Shown: positions 26,015-34,773, counted from the first letter of the stretch. The stretch: 38,094 bases of DNA from Clostridiales bacterium (GCA_003149735.1 QANA01000018.1:1-38094); one strand, 5' to 3'. Notes: a model not told the origin generated them from the letters alone. A program made the numbers and translations.

Positions 26015-26543
26015 TTCGGATATCCGCCTTGCCGGATTTATCGGGGATTCCATAACCGACGGCCCCGGAATTCGCGCGACAATCTTTGTGCAGGGATGCT
26101 TACGCCATTGCCCCGGTTGCCATAATCCGGAAACTCTTCCCTTAGAGGGCGGCCAACGCATCTCTGCCGACGCACTTTATCAGAAAATTGCTTCCAATCC
26201 TTTGGTGCGGGGAGTCACTTTTTCAGGAGGTGAACCGCTCCTGCAAGCACGGCAATTGTTGCCGCTGGCGCAACAGCTGCGCCGGAACGGCTATGAACTG
26301 GCCATATACACCGGCTATACCTTTGAAGAAATTCTACATACAGAAGGCGACGCGCTGAAGCTGATTGCTCTGGCCGACACTTTGATTGACGGGCCTTTTA
26401 TTCTGGCTCAGCGCAGCCTTTCCCTTCCCTTTCGCGGTTCAAAGAATCAACGGATTCTTAATATTCCCAACTCGCTGAAAGCTGGTATCGCCATTGCAGA
26501 AACTGCATCGCGCTGGAATGGCTCCAAACAATTATTTCTCTAA
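26007..26543 (+). CDS. nrdG: Anaerobic RNR activating enzyme (radical SAM)
   Basis: 178 aa. Uses S-adenosylmethionine and a 4Fe-4S cluster to install the glycyl radical in NrdD. The cluster motif CLRHCPGC (CxxxCxxC) is near residue 31, followed by NPETLPLEGG, and VTFSGGEPLLQ is the SAM-binding GGE motif. The start ATG lies within the last codons of nrdD, indicating translational coupling. A strong terminator follows. Confidence 0.97.
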   Translation: MSDSDIRLAGFIGDSITDGPGIRATIFVQGCLRHCPGCHNPETLPLEGGQRISADALYQKIASNPLVRGVTFSGGEPLLQARQLLPLAQQLRRNGYELAIYTGYTFEEILHTEGDALKLIALADTLIDGPFILAQRSLSLPFRGSKNQRILNIPNSLKAGIAIAETASRWNGSKQLFL

Positions 26544-26559
26544 ATTTTTTTCCGAAAAA

Positions 26560-26595
26560 AAGAGTCGTGTATCATAACACGACTCTTCTTTTATT
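26560..26595 (+). terminator. Bidirectional terminator between nrdG and the AIM24 gene
   Basis: AAGAGTCGTGT (26560-26570) pairs with ACACGACTCTT (26577-26587). T's follow on the plus strand and a run of seven T's follows on the minus strand, so it serves both converging units. Confidence 0.88.
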
Positions 26596-26630
26596 CCTTT
26601 GAATACTGATTCCATGCTGATTTCTTCTCT

Positions 26631-27311
26631 TCAATCATGCCGCACGGGCATATACGGAATCAGTTTTTCGGCAAACTCAGGAATGCACATACTTTGCAGC
26701 CATACTTTTCCCGGACCCTCCAGCACAGTCAAAAACAGCCCTTCTCCGCCGAACAGAACATTTTTAAAGCCCCGCACCATTTCTGCACGGTAACTGACAG
26801 TAGCTTCATACAGAGCAACATTTCCCGTACTTACTCGCAGCCGTTCTCCCGGAGCCAATGTTTTTTCCAGGGCAATTCCGTCAATTTCCAAAAAAGCCAT
26901 GCCATTTCCCGACAGTTTCTGCATGAGAAATCCTTCTCCACCTAACCAGCCTCCGCTGCCAAATTGCGCATAGGCCGCCAACTGTACATTTTGTGTTGCG
27001 CAAAGAAACGCCTGTTTCTGACAGATGTACTCCATTGAGCCATCCAGCTTCAGCGGCACAATACTGCCCGGCATCGTGGAAGAAATGAGAATTTCCTGCG
27101 CAGGGCGCTCCGAACGGAAAGTCGCCATAAACAGAGACTCTCCTGTAAAAAGCCGCCCAAGGCCACCCATAAAGCCGCCGCGCATGTTGGTTTCCATGGT
27201 AATACCATCTTGCATATAGGTCATACCGCCGCTCTGCGTATAGATGCTTTCTCCGGCATCCAATAAAATGCTGACTGCCGGCATATTTTCGCCAATAATT
27301 TTATACTTCAC
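26631..27311 (-). CDS. AIM24/TIGR00266-family protein
   Basis: 226 aa. A glycine-rich all-beta protein with the family features ESIYTQSGGMTYM near the N-terminus, a GGLGRLFTGESLFMATF block, QILISSTMPGSIVPLKL, and the second-half block GGWLGGEGFLMQKLSGNGMAFLEIDG. These proteins share a fold with mitochondrial AIM24; their bacterial role is unsettled. The start is GTG 27311, 5 nt after GGGGGAGG; an ATG at 27353 has no such site and lies in a hairpin. It probably shares a transcript with the GNAT gene 50 nt upstream. Confidence 0.85.
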   Translation of the reverse strand: MKYKIIGENMPAVSILLDAGESIYTQSGGMTYMQDGITMETNMRGGFMGGLGRLFTGESLFMATFRSERPAQEILISSTMPGSIVPLKLDGSMEYICQKQAFLCATQNVQLAAYAQFGSGGWLGGEGFLMQKLSGNGMAFLEIDGIALEKTLAPGERLRVSTGNVALYEATVSYRAEMVRGFKNVLFGGEGLFLTVLEGPGKVWLQSMCIPEFAEKLIPYMPVRHD

Positions 27312-27333
27312 CTTTTCCTCCCCCAACGAGAAT

Positions 27334-27363
27334 GGCGGTGCCTCACTGCGCACCGCCTTTTTT
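27334..27363 (+). terminator. Hairpin in the GNAT-AIM24 gap, T-run on the opposite strand
   Basis: GGCGGTGC (27334-27341) pairs with GCACCGCC (27350-27357) and is followed by TTTTTT on the plus strand. The flanking genes are on the minus strand, where the stem is followed by ATTCTCG. It would therefore stop antisense transcription, or merely act as an mRNA hairpin. Confidence 0.55.
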
Positions 27364-27823
27364 AGAGAGTCTTACGCAACACCAGGAAATCCACATCCTC
27401 ATAGGATGCTTCATCCTGCGCATTGATCACATTGAAGCCCAATGCTTCACGATAAATTTTGAGTGCTTTATAATTTGAAGGATGCACGCATACCTCCACC
27501 ATGCGCAGATTACTTTCTTTCAGATCTGCAAATGCACTCAACAGCAGAGATTCGCCAATATGTTTTCCCGATTCCGAAGGCTTTACCACTACTTCATAGA
27601 GAAAACATTTGCCGGGATTGTTAAAATCCCGCAGAAAATAGGCACAGCCCAACACTTCATCATACTCGACCGCTGCATACACTCTGCCATAACGAATAAA
27701 AGAATGTGCTTCAAAATAATTCAGCCCCGTACCTCTGGCAGGATGCACCTCCTGCTCCAGCTCCATGATCTGCTCCAACATATCATGGTCACTCTCGCTG
27801 ATATGAAAATATTCAATTGCCAT
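27362..27823 (-). CDS. GNAT-family N-acetyltransferase
   Basis: 153 aa. Single GNAT domain: YRGR-like entry strand YGRVYAAVEYDEVLGCAYFL, the beta-4 strand CFLYEVVVKPSESGKHIGESLL (the acetyl-CoA pyrophosphate loop, here S-G-K-H-I-G), VEVCVHPSNYKALKIYREALGF at the C-terminal fold. It transfers acetyl from acetyl-CoA to an unknown amine. AAAGGTGA precedes ATG 27823. It has its own promoter and leads into the AIM24 gene. Confidence 0.88.
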   Translation of the reverse strand: MAIEYFHISESDHDMLEQIMELEQEVHPARGTGLNYFEAHSFIRYGRVYAAVEYDEVLGCAYFLRDFNNPGKCFLYEVVVKPSESGKHIGESLLLSAFADLKESNLRMVEVCVHPSNYKALKIYREALGFNVINAQDEASYEDVDFLVLRKTL

Positions 27824-27858
27824 AAAGTAACGTCACCTTTCAAAATACCATTTTTTTC

Positions 27859-27887
27859 ATTATAACAAAGCCATTCCCGCTTTGCAA
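27859..27887 (-). promoter_or_regulatory. Promoter of the GNAT-AIM24 unit
   Basis: TTGCAA (27887-27882), 17 nt, TATAAT (27864-27859), with an extended TG one base before the -10. The start would be near 27852, 29 nt before the ATG. Confidence 0.75.
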
Positions 27888-27903
27888 TTCCATGCTTTAT
27901 GCT

Positions 27904-28866
27904 TTATATTTTATGCTTTTCAAGCACTGTTTCCCGCATCCGCAAATCATCCCCAGTAAAGCGCAGCACGTGGCTGTCCCTCGCACTGACCAGGCGGGAA
28001 AAGACCCGCTCCGTATAACGCTCGGGCAGTTGCTCCATGGAATGATTGGTTACCGCAAATGTATACAGTCCCTTCTGGGCACGCTGACATAACAAATCAA
28101 AGAAGTATTCCCTGGTCACGTTCTGCGTCATCGGTTCGCTGCCCAAATCATCTATCGCCAATATCGTCGCTTCATAAAACAGATTTACGGAATACCCTTC
28201 TCCCAAGCGATGGCGGTGGAAATAGTCGAACATACGCCCCGCTGTGATGCAGCAAATATCCCTTTCTTTTTTTTGCAGCTCCCTGAGGAATGCATGCAGC
28301 AGATAACTCTTTCCCAGACCTGCCTTCCCGCAAAACAGAATCTGCTTTTTTTCATTTTCCGGGAATTTTTTTGCATAATCCTGCAAAAACAGCTTAATTC
28401 TTCTGGTCACACTGCGCTGTGTTTCGTTATCTGCAAAAATTTCTTCATTATATTGTGCAAAGTCCCCATCCAGCGTTGGTATCTCTTGCCCGCCCAACAC
28501 CTGAACATAAGCCTGTTCCTTCATGCAAATACATAATTTGCCCTGCACATAGCCATTCCCCTGACAAAGCGGACATATCATCTGCGGTTTTGGCCGCCGA
28601 ATTCCCTGCGCCTGCAGATAAGTTTCTGTCTGTTGTTCCAGTTCCTGCAGCTGCCGCGCAACCCGCTGCTTGATCTGCTCTTTTTGTTCCGGAGTCTGCA
28701 TAATTTCCTTCAACTGATCTACCAGCAGCGCTTTCTTTTGGCGATCCAACGTTTCCAATACGGGGTGTTCCCGATAAATCTGCTGCTGCCAGGCCTGTTG
28801 CCTGGCCTCTTCCGCATTTTTCAAACTGTCATAACGGGCAAAGAGATCCTCCATCGTTTTAGCCAT
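27904..28866 (-). CDS. DnaC/DnaI-like helicase loader ATPase
   Basis: 320 aa. An N-terminal glutamine-rich coiled region (about 15-95), a cysteine cluster CPLCQGNGYVQGKLCIC (about 98-114), probably binding zinc as in DnaI, then an AAA+ domain: Walker A CGKAGLGKSY (about 180), Walker B ILAIDDLGSE, sensor TNHS and an arginine-finger region ERVFSRL. Such proteins load the replicative helicase onto DNA. Start: GGAGG is 6 nt before ATG 28866, while ATG 28872 abuts it. It lies 11 nt behind the DnaD-repeat gene, so the two likely act together in primosome assembly. Confidence 0.9.
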   Translation of the reverse strand: MAKTMEDLFARYDSLKNAEEARQQAWQQQIYREHPVLETLDRQKKALLVDQLKEIMQTPEQKEQIKQRVARQLQELEQQTETYLQAQGIRRPKPQMICPLCQGNGYVQGKLCICMKEQAYVQVLGGQEIPTLDGDFAQYNEEIFADNETQRSVTRRIKLFLQDYAKKFPENEKKQILFCGKAGLGKSYLLHAFLRELQKKERDICCITAGRMFDYFHRHRLGEGYSVNLFYEATILAIDDLGSEPMTQNVTREYFFDLLCQRAQKGLYTFAVTNHSMEQLPERYTERVFSRLVSARDSHVLRFTGDDLRMRETVLEKHKI

Positions 28867-28877
28867 CTGCATCCTCC

Positions 28878-30299
28878 TTATTCTTCATATTGCAGGGTAG
28901 GATCGGGCACCAATTGCGCCAACTGCTCTTCGGAATAACTACGGCTGTCAATATCACTAAAATTGGAAGTTTTTCTGCCGCGGCGCCGGAATTCCTCATT
29001 GGCCTCTTTCGCCTGCCGCAGATTATGCACACCCGCTTCCTTCCATCTGAGCAGCATCGTATCCATTGCACGCAGCGGAGAAGAAGAACCAATCGCACAA
29101 GAAGCGGCAAAAAGAATCACCTCATCGGCAAAGCCGTATTCCTGGGAAAACTTTTCATATAACGCGGTATCACCCCGGCTGACCCGCTTTTTATACCCGG
29201 CTGCATCCAGCATTTTGCGCACTTTGCTCTGCTGCTTTCTTTCCGTTTCTAGATAAGCCCTGATCTGCGCTTCTTTCAAAAGCCCTCGCTGCTGCCAATC
29301 GGTCAATACCTGTTCCACATAGTCAAAACCGGCAGAGCTTTTTCCCGCTGCCTGCGCACATGCCAGCAGAATCTCCTCCTGACCAAATCCCATGCGGATA
29401 AATTTCAGGTAGCGGTTACGCTGCTCCTGTGAAACGGTGAGCCGTGCATAGGAGAGTGCACGCAGCACTTCTTTGATTTGTTCATCCAACTTTTCGTTCA
29501 GTGCAAAATATTCCTGTACTTGTACTGAAGAAAGACATCCTTGCTGATACAAGTTCTTTAGAATTCCGTCCAGATATTTAAGAGTAGGATATTGCGCATT
29601 GGTAGTTGCTGCCATGGCTGCCTTGATTGCTCCAAAAGAAAATCCCCACTCGCTCACCCACTTTTCATACAACTGAAATTCCTGATCGGTGGGCAGGCGC
29701 AAAATATTTAGTGAGGCCAATAATTCCCTCAGTTCAGCGGTATTGCGCTTCAGAGCTGCAATTTTTCGCTGAGCAGTTTCAATGCTGTCGACGCCTTCTT
29801 TCGCCCAGCTGCGGCCTACTTTTTTAATATATGCCATACTCACTCTATTGCCGGCGCTGCTGTTGTTAATGCAATATTCTGCCAGCAAAAGCAATACCTG
29901 AGCAGGCAAACCATAAATATCCATCAATTCATAAAACGTTTTATAATCGGCATAGCTCAGCTCACGGTCACTGAACAATGCCTGCAGCATATGATTAAGT
30001 CCTGCATCTTTATATAACTCTATCGCCTCTGCCGGTTCCGCTTGCTGCGGTATTTGATAACGAAGTTCCCCACTTATCTTAGATTCTGCTATCAACCCCT
30101 GCGCCTGCAAAGTTTCCAACGCTTGCAGCAGGACACTTCGCTCTATTCCCAACGCTTCTGATATCTGCTCCGGTTCTCCTTCTTCATGCAGAAGTCCGTA
30201 TAAATATACACGCAAGATTTCCGGTTCTCCCGCCAACAGCTGCTCTGCCACCATACGAGGAATTACCAGCATATCCAACGTTTGTTTATTAAAAATCAT
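28878..30299 (-). CDS. DnaD/DnaB-type replication initiation protein with four DnaD repeats
   Basis: 473 aa. An N-terminal winged-helix-like region (about 1-85; IPRMVAEQLLAGEPEILRVYLYGLL) precedes four related helical repeats at about 119-176, 207-262, 293-345 and 377-430. Each has a tyrosine-containing first helix and a later motif of the form Y/M-x-x-x-(I/V/L)-x-x-x-W/Y-x-x-x-G, for example YIKKVGRSWAKEG, YLDGILKNLYQQG, YVEQVLTDWQQRG and MDTMLLRWKEAG. That is the DnaD C-terminal (DnaB_2) motif, which binds DNA. Ordinary DnaD has one copy and DnaB of Bacillus two. The alpha/beta hydrolase stop lies one base before its ATG. Role in helicase loading with the next gene is inferred from family and context. 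Confidence 0.88.
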   Translation of the reverse strand: MIFNKQTLDMLVIPRMVAEQLLAGEPEILRVYLYGLLHEEGEPEQISEALGIERSVLLQALETLQAQGLIAESKISGELRYQIPQQAEPAEAIELYKDAGLNHMLQALFSDRELSYADYKTFYELMDIYGLPAQVLLLLAEYCINNSSAGNRVSMAYIKKVGRSWAKEGVDSIETAQRKIAALKRNTAELRELLASLNILRLPTDQEFQLYEKWVSEWGFSFGAIKAAMAATTNAQYPTLKYLDGILKNLYQQGCLSSVQVQEYFALNEKLDEQIKEVLRALSYARLTVSQEQRNRYLKFIRMGFGQEEILLACAQAAGKSSAGFDYVEQVLTDWQQRGLLKEAQIRAYLETERKQQSKVRKMLDAAGYKKRVSRGDTALYEKFSQEYGFADEVILFAASCAIGSSSPLRAMDTMLLRWKEAGVHNLRQAKEANEEFRRRGRKTSNFSDIDSRSYSEEQLAQLVPDPTLQYEE

Positions 30300-30300
30300 G

Positions 30301-31194
30301 TCATTTCCCCTCTATATCCTGCAAAAAGCGAAGGATTCCCATGGCAGTATTCTGCCCTTTTTCCAACTGCAGGCATGCACCGCAATTGCGTATCTGCATC
30401 TCATAGGGCTGCTCCGTACTTTGTATAAAAGCCTCTGTATTGCGTTGCTCCGAAAAAATATCTTCTCCTCCCTGAAGATATAGTATGGGAATATGCAGAG
30501 CCTTTAACTGCTCCGCCACCTTGCCCTCATCATAGTTAGCCACTGCCAGCCGCACACAAAACTGCACTTCTTCCCGGCTGTATGGCCTGCAAAAAGCGCG
30601 CACATCCTGCTCCTGCAGCGCCGTTTTATCAAAAAATGCCTTCTCCAGCTGTTTGCGCATATATGCCGGATTCTGCCACCGACGAATCAACCATTTTCCC
30701 CAGAAGCCGGCCAGCCGCCTTGATTGCGCAAAATCCAAATCCCTCAACGCACCTGGATTGATCAGAACCATATGCGAAACTTGCTTCTGATTATAAAAGC
30801 AATACTCAATACCATACGCAGCACTTTGCCCGCAAGCGACTATCGTGCATTTGGAAATACCCAATGCTTTTAGCAGCGCTTCAATTGCCAGTGAAAAATC
30901 CTGCACCGTATAATTCATATCCGGACAGCCAGAAGCACCGTGCCCCGGAAGATCCGGTACAATTACCCGATATGTTTCGCTTAGCGCGGCCAGCAGTTTT
31001 CGATAGACTGCACCGGAGTGACCGGCATCATGCAAAAGCAGCAAGCAGCTTCCCTGCCCTTTTTCCTGATAGTGGATACGAGTTTTAATGCGCACCGTCT
31101 TCCGCCGGCCTTGTTCTATTTCCAAAGTCGTCGAAAAAGCAATATTCACAAATTTCCCGCCTATACCGCGGCGATTTACCTGTTCCTTTTCCAT
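30301..31194 (-). CDS. Alpha/beta-hydrolase fold protein lacking the catalytic His
   Basis: 297 aa. The fold is clear: LLLLHDAGHSGAVY (oxyanion strand), VIVPDLPGHGASG, the nucleophile elbow ACGQSAAYG with Ser but Ala instead of the last Gly, and LYLQGGEDIFS with the acidic residue. Where relatives have the catalytic His in an NxGH context, the sequence is NCGACLQLEKG (codon GCA, Ala). Hydrolase activity is therefore doubtful; a binding or structural role is possible. The start at ATG 31194 has a poor ribosome site; a GTG near 31150 behind AGGCGGG is an alternative. It lies between cca and the DnaD gene on one transcript. Confidence 0.85.
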   Translation of the reverse strand: MEKEQVNRRGIGGKFVNIAFSTTLEIEQGRRKTVRIKTRIHYQEKGQGSCLLLLHDAGHSGAVYRKLLAALSETYRVIVPDLPGHGASGCPDMNYTVQDFSLAIEALLKALGISKCTIVACGQSAAYGIEYCFYNQKQVSHMVLINPGALRDLDFAQSRRLAGFWGKWLIRRWQNPAYMRKQLEKAFFDKTALQEQDVRAFCRPYSREEVQFCVRLAVANYDEGKVAEQLKALHIPILYLQGGEDIFSEQRNTEAFIQSTEQPYEMQIRNCGACLQLEKGQNTAMGILRFLQDIEGK

Positions 31195-31245
31195 AACCCC
31201 GTATCCTCTTTTTTCTTCTTATCATACTATCCAGTTCTTCGAAAT

Positions 31246-32646
31246 TCAAGAACGGATATAGCGCCCGGCAAGGCGCAACAAATTCTGTTTTTTATTTTGC
31301 GCGGGATGCAACAGGCATTCATGCAGCAGCGCCTGCAGCACTTCTCCGACCTGTCTGCCCTGTATTCCGTAATATTGCATCAGGTCATTGCCGGTAACAT
31401 TCAGATCCCGTATCTGCATCGGAGCCCCTTCCTGCTGCATTTTTTCCATAATCGTGCGGAATTTTTCCGCCGTTTCCACCGGCTTTTGCTCGTAACCGCT
31501 CCCCAGAAAATCCGCTTCCCGCAATAGAATCAATCGGGAAAAATTCTCATATCCCATGCTTTGTATTTTCATGCGAATCCGGCTTTCCCGCGCTTTCCCA
31601 TTCAAATCATACATATGTTCCCGCACCAGGCGACAAACCAGTTCTGTCGTTCGCTTGTCAACTCCCAGAAGCGGCATTCTCCTGGCCGCAATTTCTGCTC
31701 CCAACTTGTCGTGCCCGAGCATGCGCCCGTTTTCCCGCCAGACAATCACCTTACCCACATCGTGAAACAACGCGGCATAACGCAAAACCAAATCCGGCGG
31801 TGTAAGCCCTACTGTATTGGCTGTATGCAAAAAAATATTATATTTGTGATATTTGCATTGCCCCAATGTCCGGTATCCATCAAATTCCGGAATCAGCTGC
31901 GTGAGAATTCCCATTGTTTCCATCAAAACTACTGCTTTGCGGGCAGCAGGCTGTGTCCTCTTCAATGTATAAGCAGTATCTGAGAGCAGTATTTTTTTCA
32001 ATTCCGCCGCGATCCGTTCTTTGGAAATGGCCTGTATCTGCGATGCATAACAGCGTGCAGCGCAAAAGAGCTCCTTTTCTATACTGAAATCCAGCTGACA
32101 GGCAAAGCGAACCAGGCGCAACAGACGCAAAGCATCATCGCTTATCATCTCTTCCGCACTGCTCCGGGCCGAACGCAAACGGCGTCTTTGTATATCTTCC
32201 AGCCCTCTTTTTGTCGGGTCCAGCAATTGACGTTTTTGCAAATCCAGATACAGTGCGTTTACTGAGAAATCCCGCCTCTGCGCATCTTCTTCCAGGGTCG
32301 CTCCAATCCATACCTGATTGGGAGTATGTCCACCACCCGGGGCATAGCTCTCTTTACGAAATGTAGTATGTTCTATTTTCTCCCCGTCAATTTCCAGCAA
32401 AACAGTTCCCAAAGTCGGATTCACCAGGTGTACGCTTTCTATGCCGCTCTGTCGGGCAGTTTCTATCAACTGCTGCGGCAACAACGGCGAAGCAATATCC
32501 AAATCTGCCGGCGGAAGCCCCAATAAAAGATTGCGTACATAACCACCGACCAGATAAACCGGGCAGTTCTCCCGCGCAAACAAAGCCGCTAATTGCCGCA
32601 CGATCTTTTCATGACGGGGTGAAAACGAAAGATCAAATGATTTCAT
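31246..32646 (-). CDS. cca: CCA tRNA nucleotidyltransferase with HD domain
   Basis: 466 aa. Adds or repairs the CCA end of tRNAs. The class II nucleotidyltransferase head has YLVGGYVRNLLLG and the metal-binding ADLDIA (D-x-D), then RRDFSVNALYLD and the RLLRLVRFACQL motif of the neck. An HD domain (ALFHDVGKV near residue 290) follows, as in Clostridial CCA-adding enzymes. A poly(A) polymerase activity cannot be excluded, since the two classes look alike. AGGAG lies 7 nt upstream of ATG 32646. It is the first gene of the run down to the DnaC-like gene. Confidence 0.93.
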   Translation of the reverse strand: MKSFDLSFSPRHEKIVRQLAALFARENCPVYLVGGYVRNLLLGLPPADLDIASPLLPQQLIETARQSGIESVHLVNPTLGTVLLEIDGEKIEHTTFRKESYAPGGGHTPNQVWIGATLEEDAQRRDFSVNALYLDLQKRQLLDPTKRGLEDIQRRRLRSARSSAEEMISDDALRLLRLVRFACQLDFSIEKELFCAARCYASQIQAISKERIAAELKKILLSDTAYTLKRTQPAARKAVVLMETMGILTQLIPEFDGYRTLGQCKYHKYNIFLHTANTVGLTPPDLVLRYAALFHDVGKVIVWRENGRMLGHDKLGAEIAARRMPLLGVDKRTTELVCRLVREHMYDLNGKARESRIRMKIQSMGYENFSRLILLREADFLGSGYEQKPVETAEKFRTIMEKMQQEGAPMQIRDLNVTGNDLMQYYGIQGRQVGEVLQALLHECLLHPAQNKKQNLLRLAGRYIRS

Positions 32647-32668
32647 TCCTTTTCTCCTCTTTGTTTTT

Positions 32669-32677
32669 ATTATAACA
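32669..32677 (-). promoter_or_regulatory. cca: Extended -10 promoter of cca
   Basis: TGT-TATAAT on the minus strand (32677-32669) is a perfect extended -10 element, 23 nt before the start codon. No good -35 is present, as expected for the extended type. Confidence 0.55.
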
Positions 32678-32833
32678 TATCCTTCCTGCTTTTCCCCTGT
32701 ATTTTCATGCTTATCCAGATGTAAATTTTAGCATCCCATCCTCTGTTTCATAAAATTTTACTCGGCATTTTGCTAATAATATGGTAAAATGGGGTAAGAT
32801 ATTTTCATATTACGATAGTTTGCAGAGGTTCCT

Positions 32834-33961
32834 ATGAAACGTCGAACAAGAGTCAGCCGTATGCGCAGTACCGAGCCGACAGTTCTTTCCCATCAAAAAC
32901 TGTTGTTAATCGGCGGGATTCTGCTCTTAGCTGTTTTATTGCTGTTATACTTTATTTTTTTTACTAACCTTTTTCGGGGGAACGATCACCTGCTTGCCCT
33001 GGATATTACGGAAAACACCATCGTTTGTACGGCAGATGCTTCTTCTATTTATTATTTGGAAGGTTCTACCCTGCATCGGCTCAATTCGGCCGGCAATACG
33101 ATTTGGACTTCCAAATATTCTTCCGGTAAAATGAACTTGCAGGTAGGCCGACAGATCATTTGCCTCTATAATGAGGATACCGCTACGATCCTGGATCAGG
33201 AAAAAACACCTCTTTTCAATATTCCGGCATCTGATTTCAAAATCGAGCAGGTCACTTGCGGCAAGAATACTCTGGCTATGTTGTGCGGTATGCAAAACAG
33301 CACCAGCAAATTCCTTCGTATTTTTAATTCCGCCGGTGTTGAAATCGACCGTATCGAAATTTCCAATACCTCTTTCCTGGATTTTGGATTTTTTGGTGAA
33401 TCAGACAATTTTTGGTATATGACGCTGGATACTTCAGGTGCAGAGCCGATTTCTCGTATCACTACCACCATGCCTACCCAGCAGAAAATTACCGGTCTTT
33501 ATGAAATCTATGGGCAGCTTGTCAGCAATGTTAATTTTCTCAATTCCAATGTTTATGTAAGCACTACTTCTTCTCTGATTGCTTATGACACTTTTGGTGA
33601 AATATTTTATGAGAAAATGATTTACGGCAGTAAGCTGGCGGACTCACTGACGGTAAAAGACGATTTGATTCTGGCTTATGTACCGCAGACAGAGATTTCC
33701 AATGGTTCTTCTACGCTGCGTTTGCTTTCTGCCAACGGACTGGATACTCTGGTTTTGCTCCCTTCCGGCGTTGAGCATGTGGCATTGTCTGAGAAATATG
33801 TTTACTGCTTTACCAAAGATGTTATATACTTATATAATTATAACGGGCAATATGAAAAGTCCATTGAGTTGGATTTTTCAATCTCTTCTTTTTCAAAACT
33901 GTATAATGGATTGATTTTGCTCAGATCTGAAGGGAATACATATCTCTTTTCTTTGAGCTGA
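32834..33961 (+). CDS. DUF5711-like membrane-anchored beta-propeller protein
   Basis: 375 aa. A basic N-terminus (KRRTRVSRMR) is followed by one membrane helix (residues about 25-46, LLLIGGILLLAVLLLLYFIFF), then an extracellular all-beta region with short repeats such as SIYYLEGSTLHRLNSAGNTIW and SLIAYDTFGEIFYE. The layout matches DUF5711 proteins of Clostridia; their function is unknown. AGAGG precedes the ATG. The CvpA gene follows after 15 nt, so both are co-expressed. The promoter is not certain; TTTACT with TATGGT 17 nt later upstream is the best candidate. Confidence 0.8.
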   Translation: MKRRTRVSRMRSTEPTVLSHQKLLLIGGILLLAVLLLLYFIFFTNLFRGNDHLLALDITENTIVCTADASSIYYLEGSTLHRLNSAGNTIWTSKYSSGKMNLQVGRQIICLYNEDTATILDQEKTPLFNIPASDFKIEQVTCGKNTLAMLCGMQNSTSKFLRIFNSAGVEIDRIEISNTSFLDFGFFGESDNFWYMTLDTSGAEPISRITTTMPTQQKITGLYEIYGQLVSNVNFLNSNVYVSTTSSLIAYDTFGEIFYEKMIYGSKLADSLTVKDDLILAYVPQTEISNGSSTLRLLSANGLDTLVLLPSGVEHVALSEKYVYCFTKDVIYLYNYNGQYEKSIELDFSISSFSKLYNGLILLRSEGNTYLFSLS

Positions 33962-33976
33962 CGGAGGCACGACGCT

Positions 33977-34678
33977 ATGAATATTATGGATTTACTTGTA
34001 ATCGGATTGTTGCTCCTCTACTTCCTGAATGGAATGTATCGTGGGTTTCTTCCTTCTCTTTTAAACTTGTGCGGCTTTTTTCTTTCCTGGGTGGGCGCTT
34101 TTATCGGTTATCCTTTACTTGCCAAACGCTTTATGGCATCTGAATTTATTACTTCCTTTCAATTTTATATTGAAGGAGCAGAAAAGGTAAATGATTACGA
34201 AGCTGCGCGAAAGATCGTTTCTACCCTTTCTAAAGCAGACATCAGCGCAATCATGGATAATGCTAAACTTCCCTCTTTTTTCAGCAGAGCGATCGAGTCC
34301 AATCTCAAAAAACAGGTCTTTTCCGATATGGGCCTGACTACCGTAGGCGAATATTTCAATATGAGTATTTTTTGCCTGATTATGAATATTGTCGCATTTA
34401 TACTGGTTTTCCTGTTGTTGAAATGTTTATTCACTTTGCTTACCAACGCTTACAGTTCTTCCGTGGATCTTCCACAACTCAAGCGTTTTGAATATACTTG
34501 TGGTGGCGGAGTGACTTTGCTGCGCGGCTTTTTCACCATGCATATCGTATTTATGCTGGTTCCTGTCGCCATCGCCCTGATGCCTTCGCAAATCGCAGAT
34601 ATGCTTAATTCTTCCGTTGCCTCTTCTATTTTCTATTCAGGAAGTATTTTACTTCCCTTTATTCCGGGAAGTATCTAA
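33977..34678 (+). CDS. CvpA-family membrane protein
   Basis: 233 aa with about four hydrophobic segments (LLVIGLLLLYFLNGMYRGF; LLNLCGFFLSWVGAFIGY; IFCLIMNIVAFILVFLLL; FTMHIVFMLVPVAIAL). The opening D-L-L-V...NGMYRGFLPSLL and the late RGFF segment fit the CvpA family, originally tied to colicin V production and of unsettled function. GGAGG is 9 nt upstream of ATG 33977. It pairs with the DUF5711 gene. A parS site begins 4 nt after its stop codon. Confidence 0.82.
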   Translation: MNIMDLLVIGLLLLYFLNGMYRGFLPSLLNLCGFFLSWVGAFIGYPLLAKRFMASEFITSFQFYIEGAEKVNDYEAARKIVSTLSKADISAIMDNAKLPSFFSRAIESNLKKQVFSDMGLTTVGEYFNMSIFCLIMNIVAFILVFLLLKCLFTLLTNAYSSSVDLPQLKRFEYTCGGGVTLLRGFFTMHIVFMLVPVAIALMPSQIADMLNSSVASSIFYSGSILLPFIPGSI

Positions 34679-34682
34679 AGCA

Positions 34683-34698
34683 TGTTTCACGTGAAACA
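34683..34698. promoter_or_regulatory. parS centromere site 1
   Basis: TGTTTCACGTGAAACA is the exact 16-bp consensus parS bound by ParB (Spo0J). It lies just after the CvpA gene, 2.3 kb from parA. Confidence 0.95.
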
Positions 34699-34736
34699 AA
34701 GAGCCGCCTTGAAAAAGGGCGGGGTCCGTAAAACAG
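34694..34736. repeat. Left imperfect inverted repeat of the acetyltransferase cassette
   Basis: AAACAAAGAGCCGCC (34694-34708) and TAAAACAG (34729-34736) recur in inverted orientation at 36100-36086 and 36068-36061. The 17-20 bases between the two blocks differ. The repeat shares five bases with parS site 1. The pair encloses 1.4 kb. Confidence 0.7.
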
Positions 34737-34743
34737 TTGCAGG

Positions 34744-34773
34744 CCCGGTAGATGTTTCTGCCGGGACTTTTCT
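34744..34773 (+). terminator. Terminator after the DUF5711-CvpA operon
   Basis: CCCGGTAGA (34744-34752) pairs with TCTGCCGGG (34757-34765; one G-T pair) around TGTT, followed by ACTTTTCTT. Confidence 0.8.
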
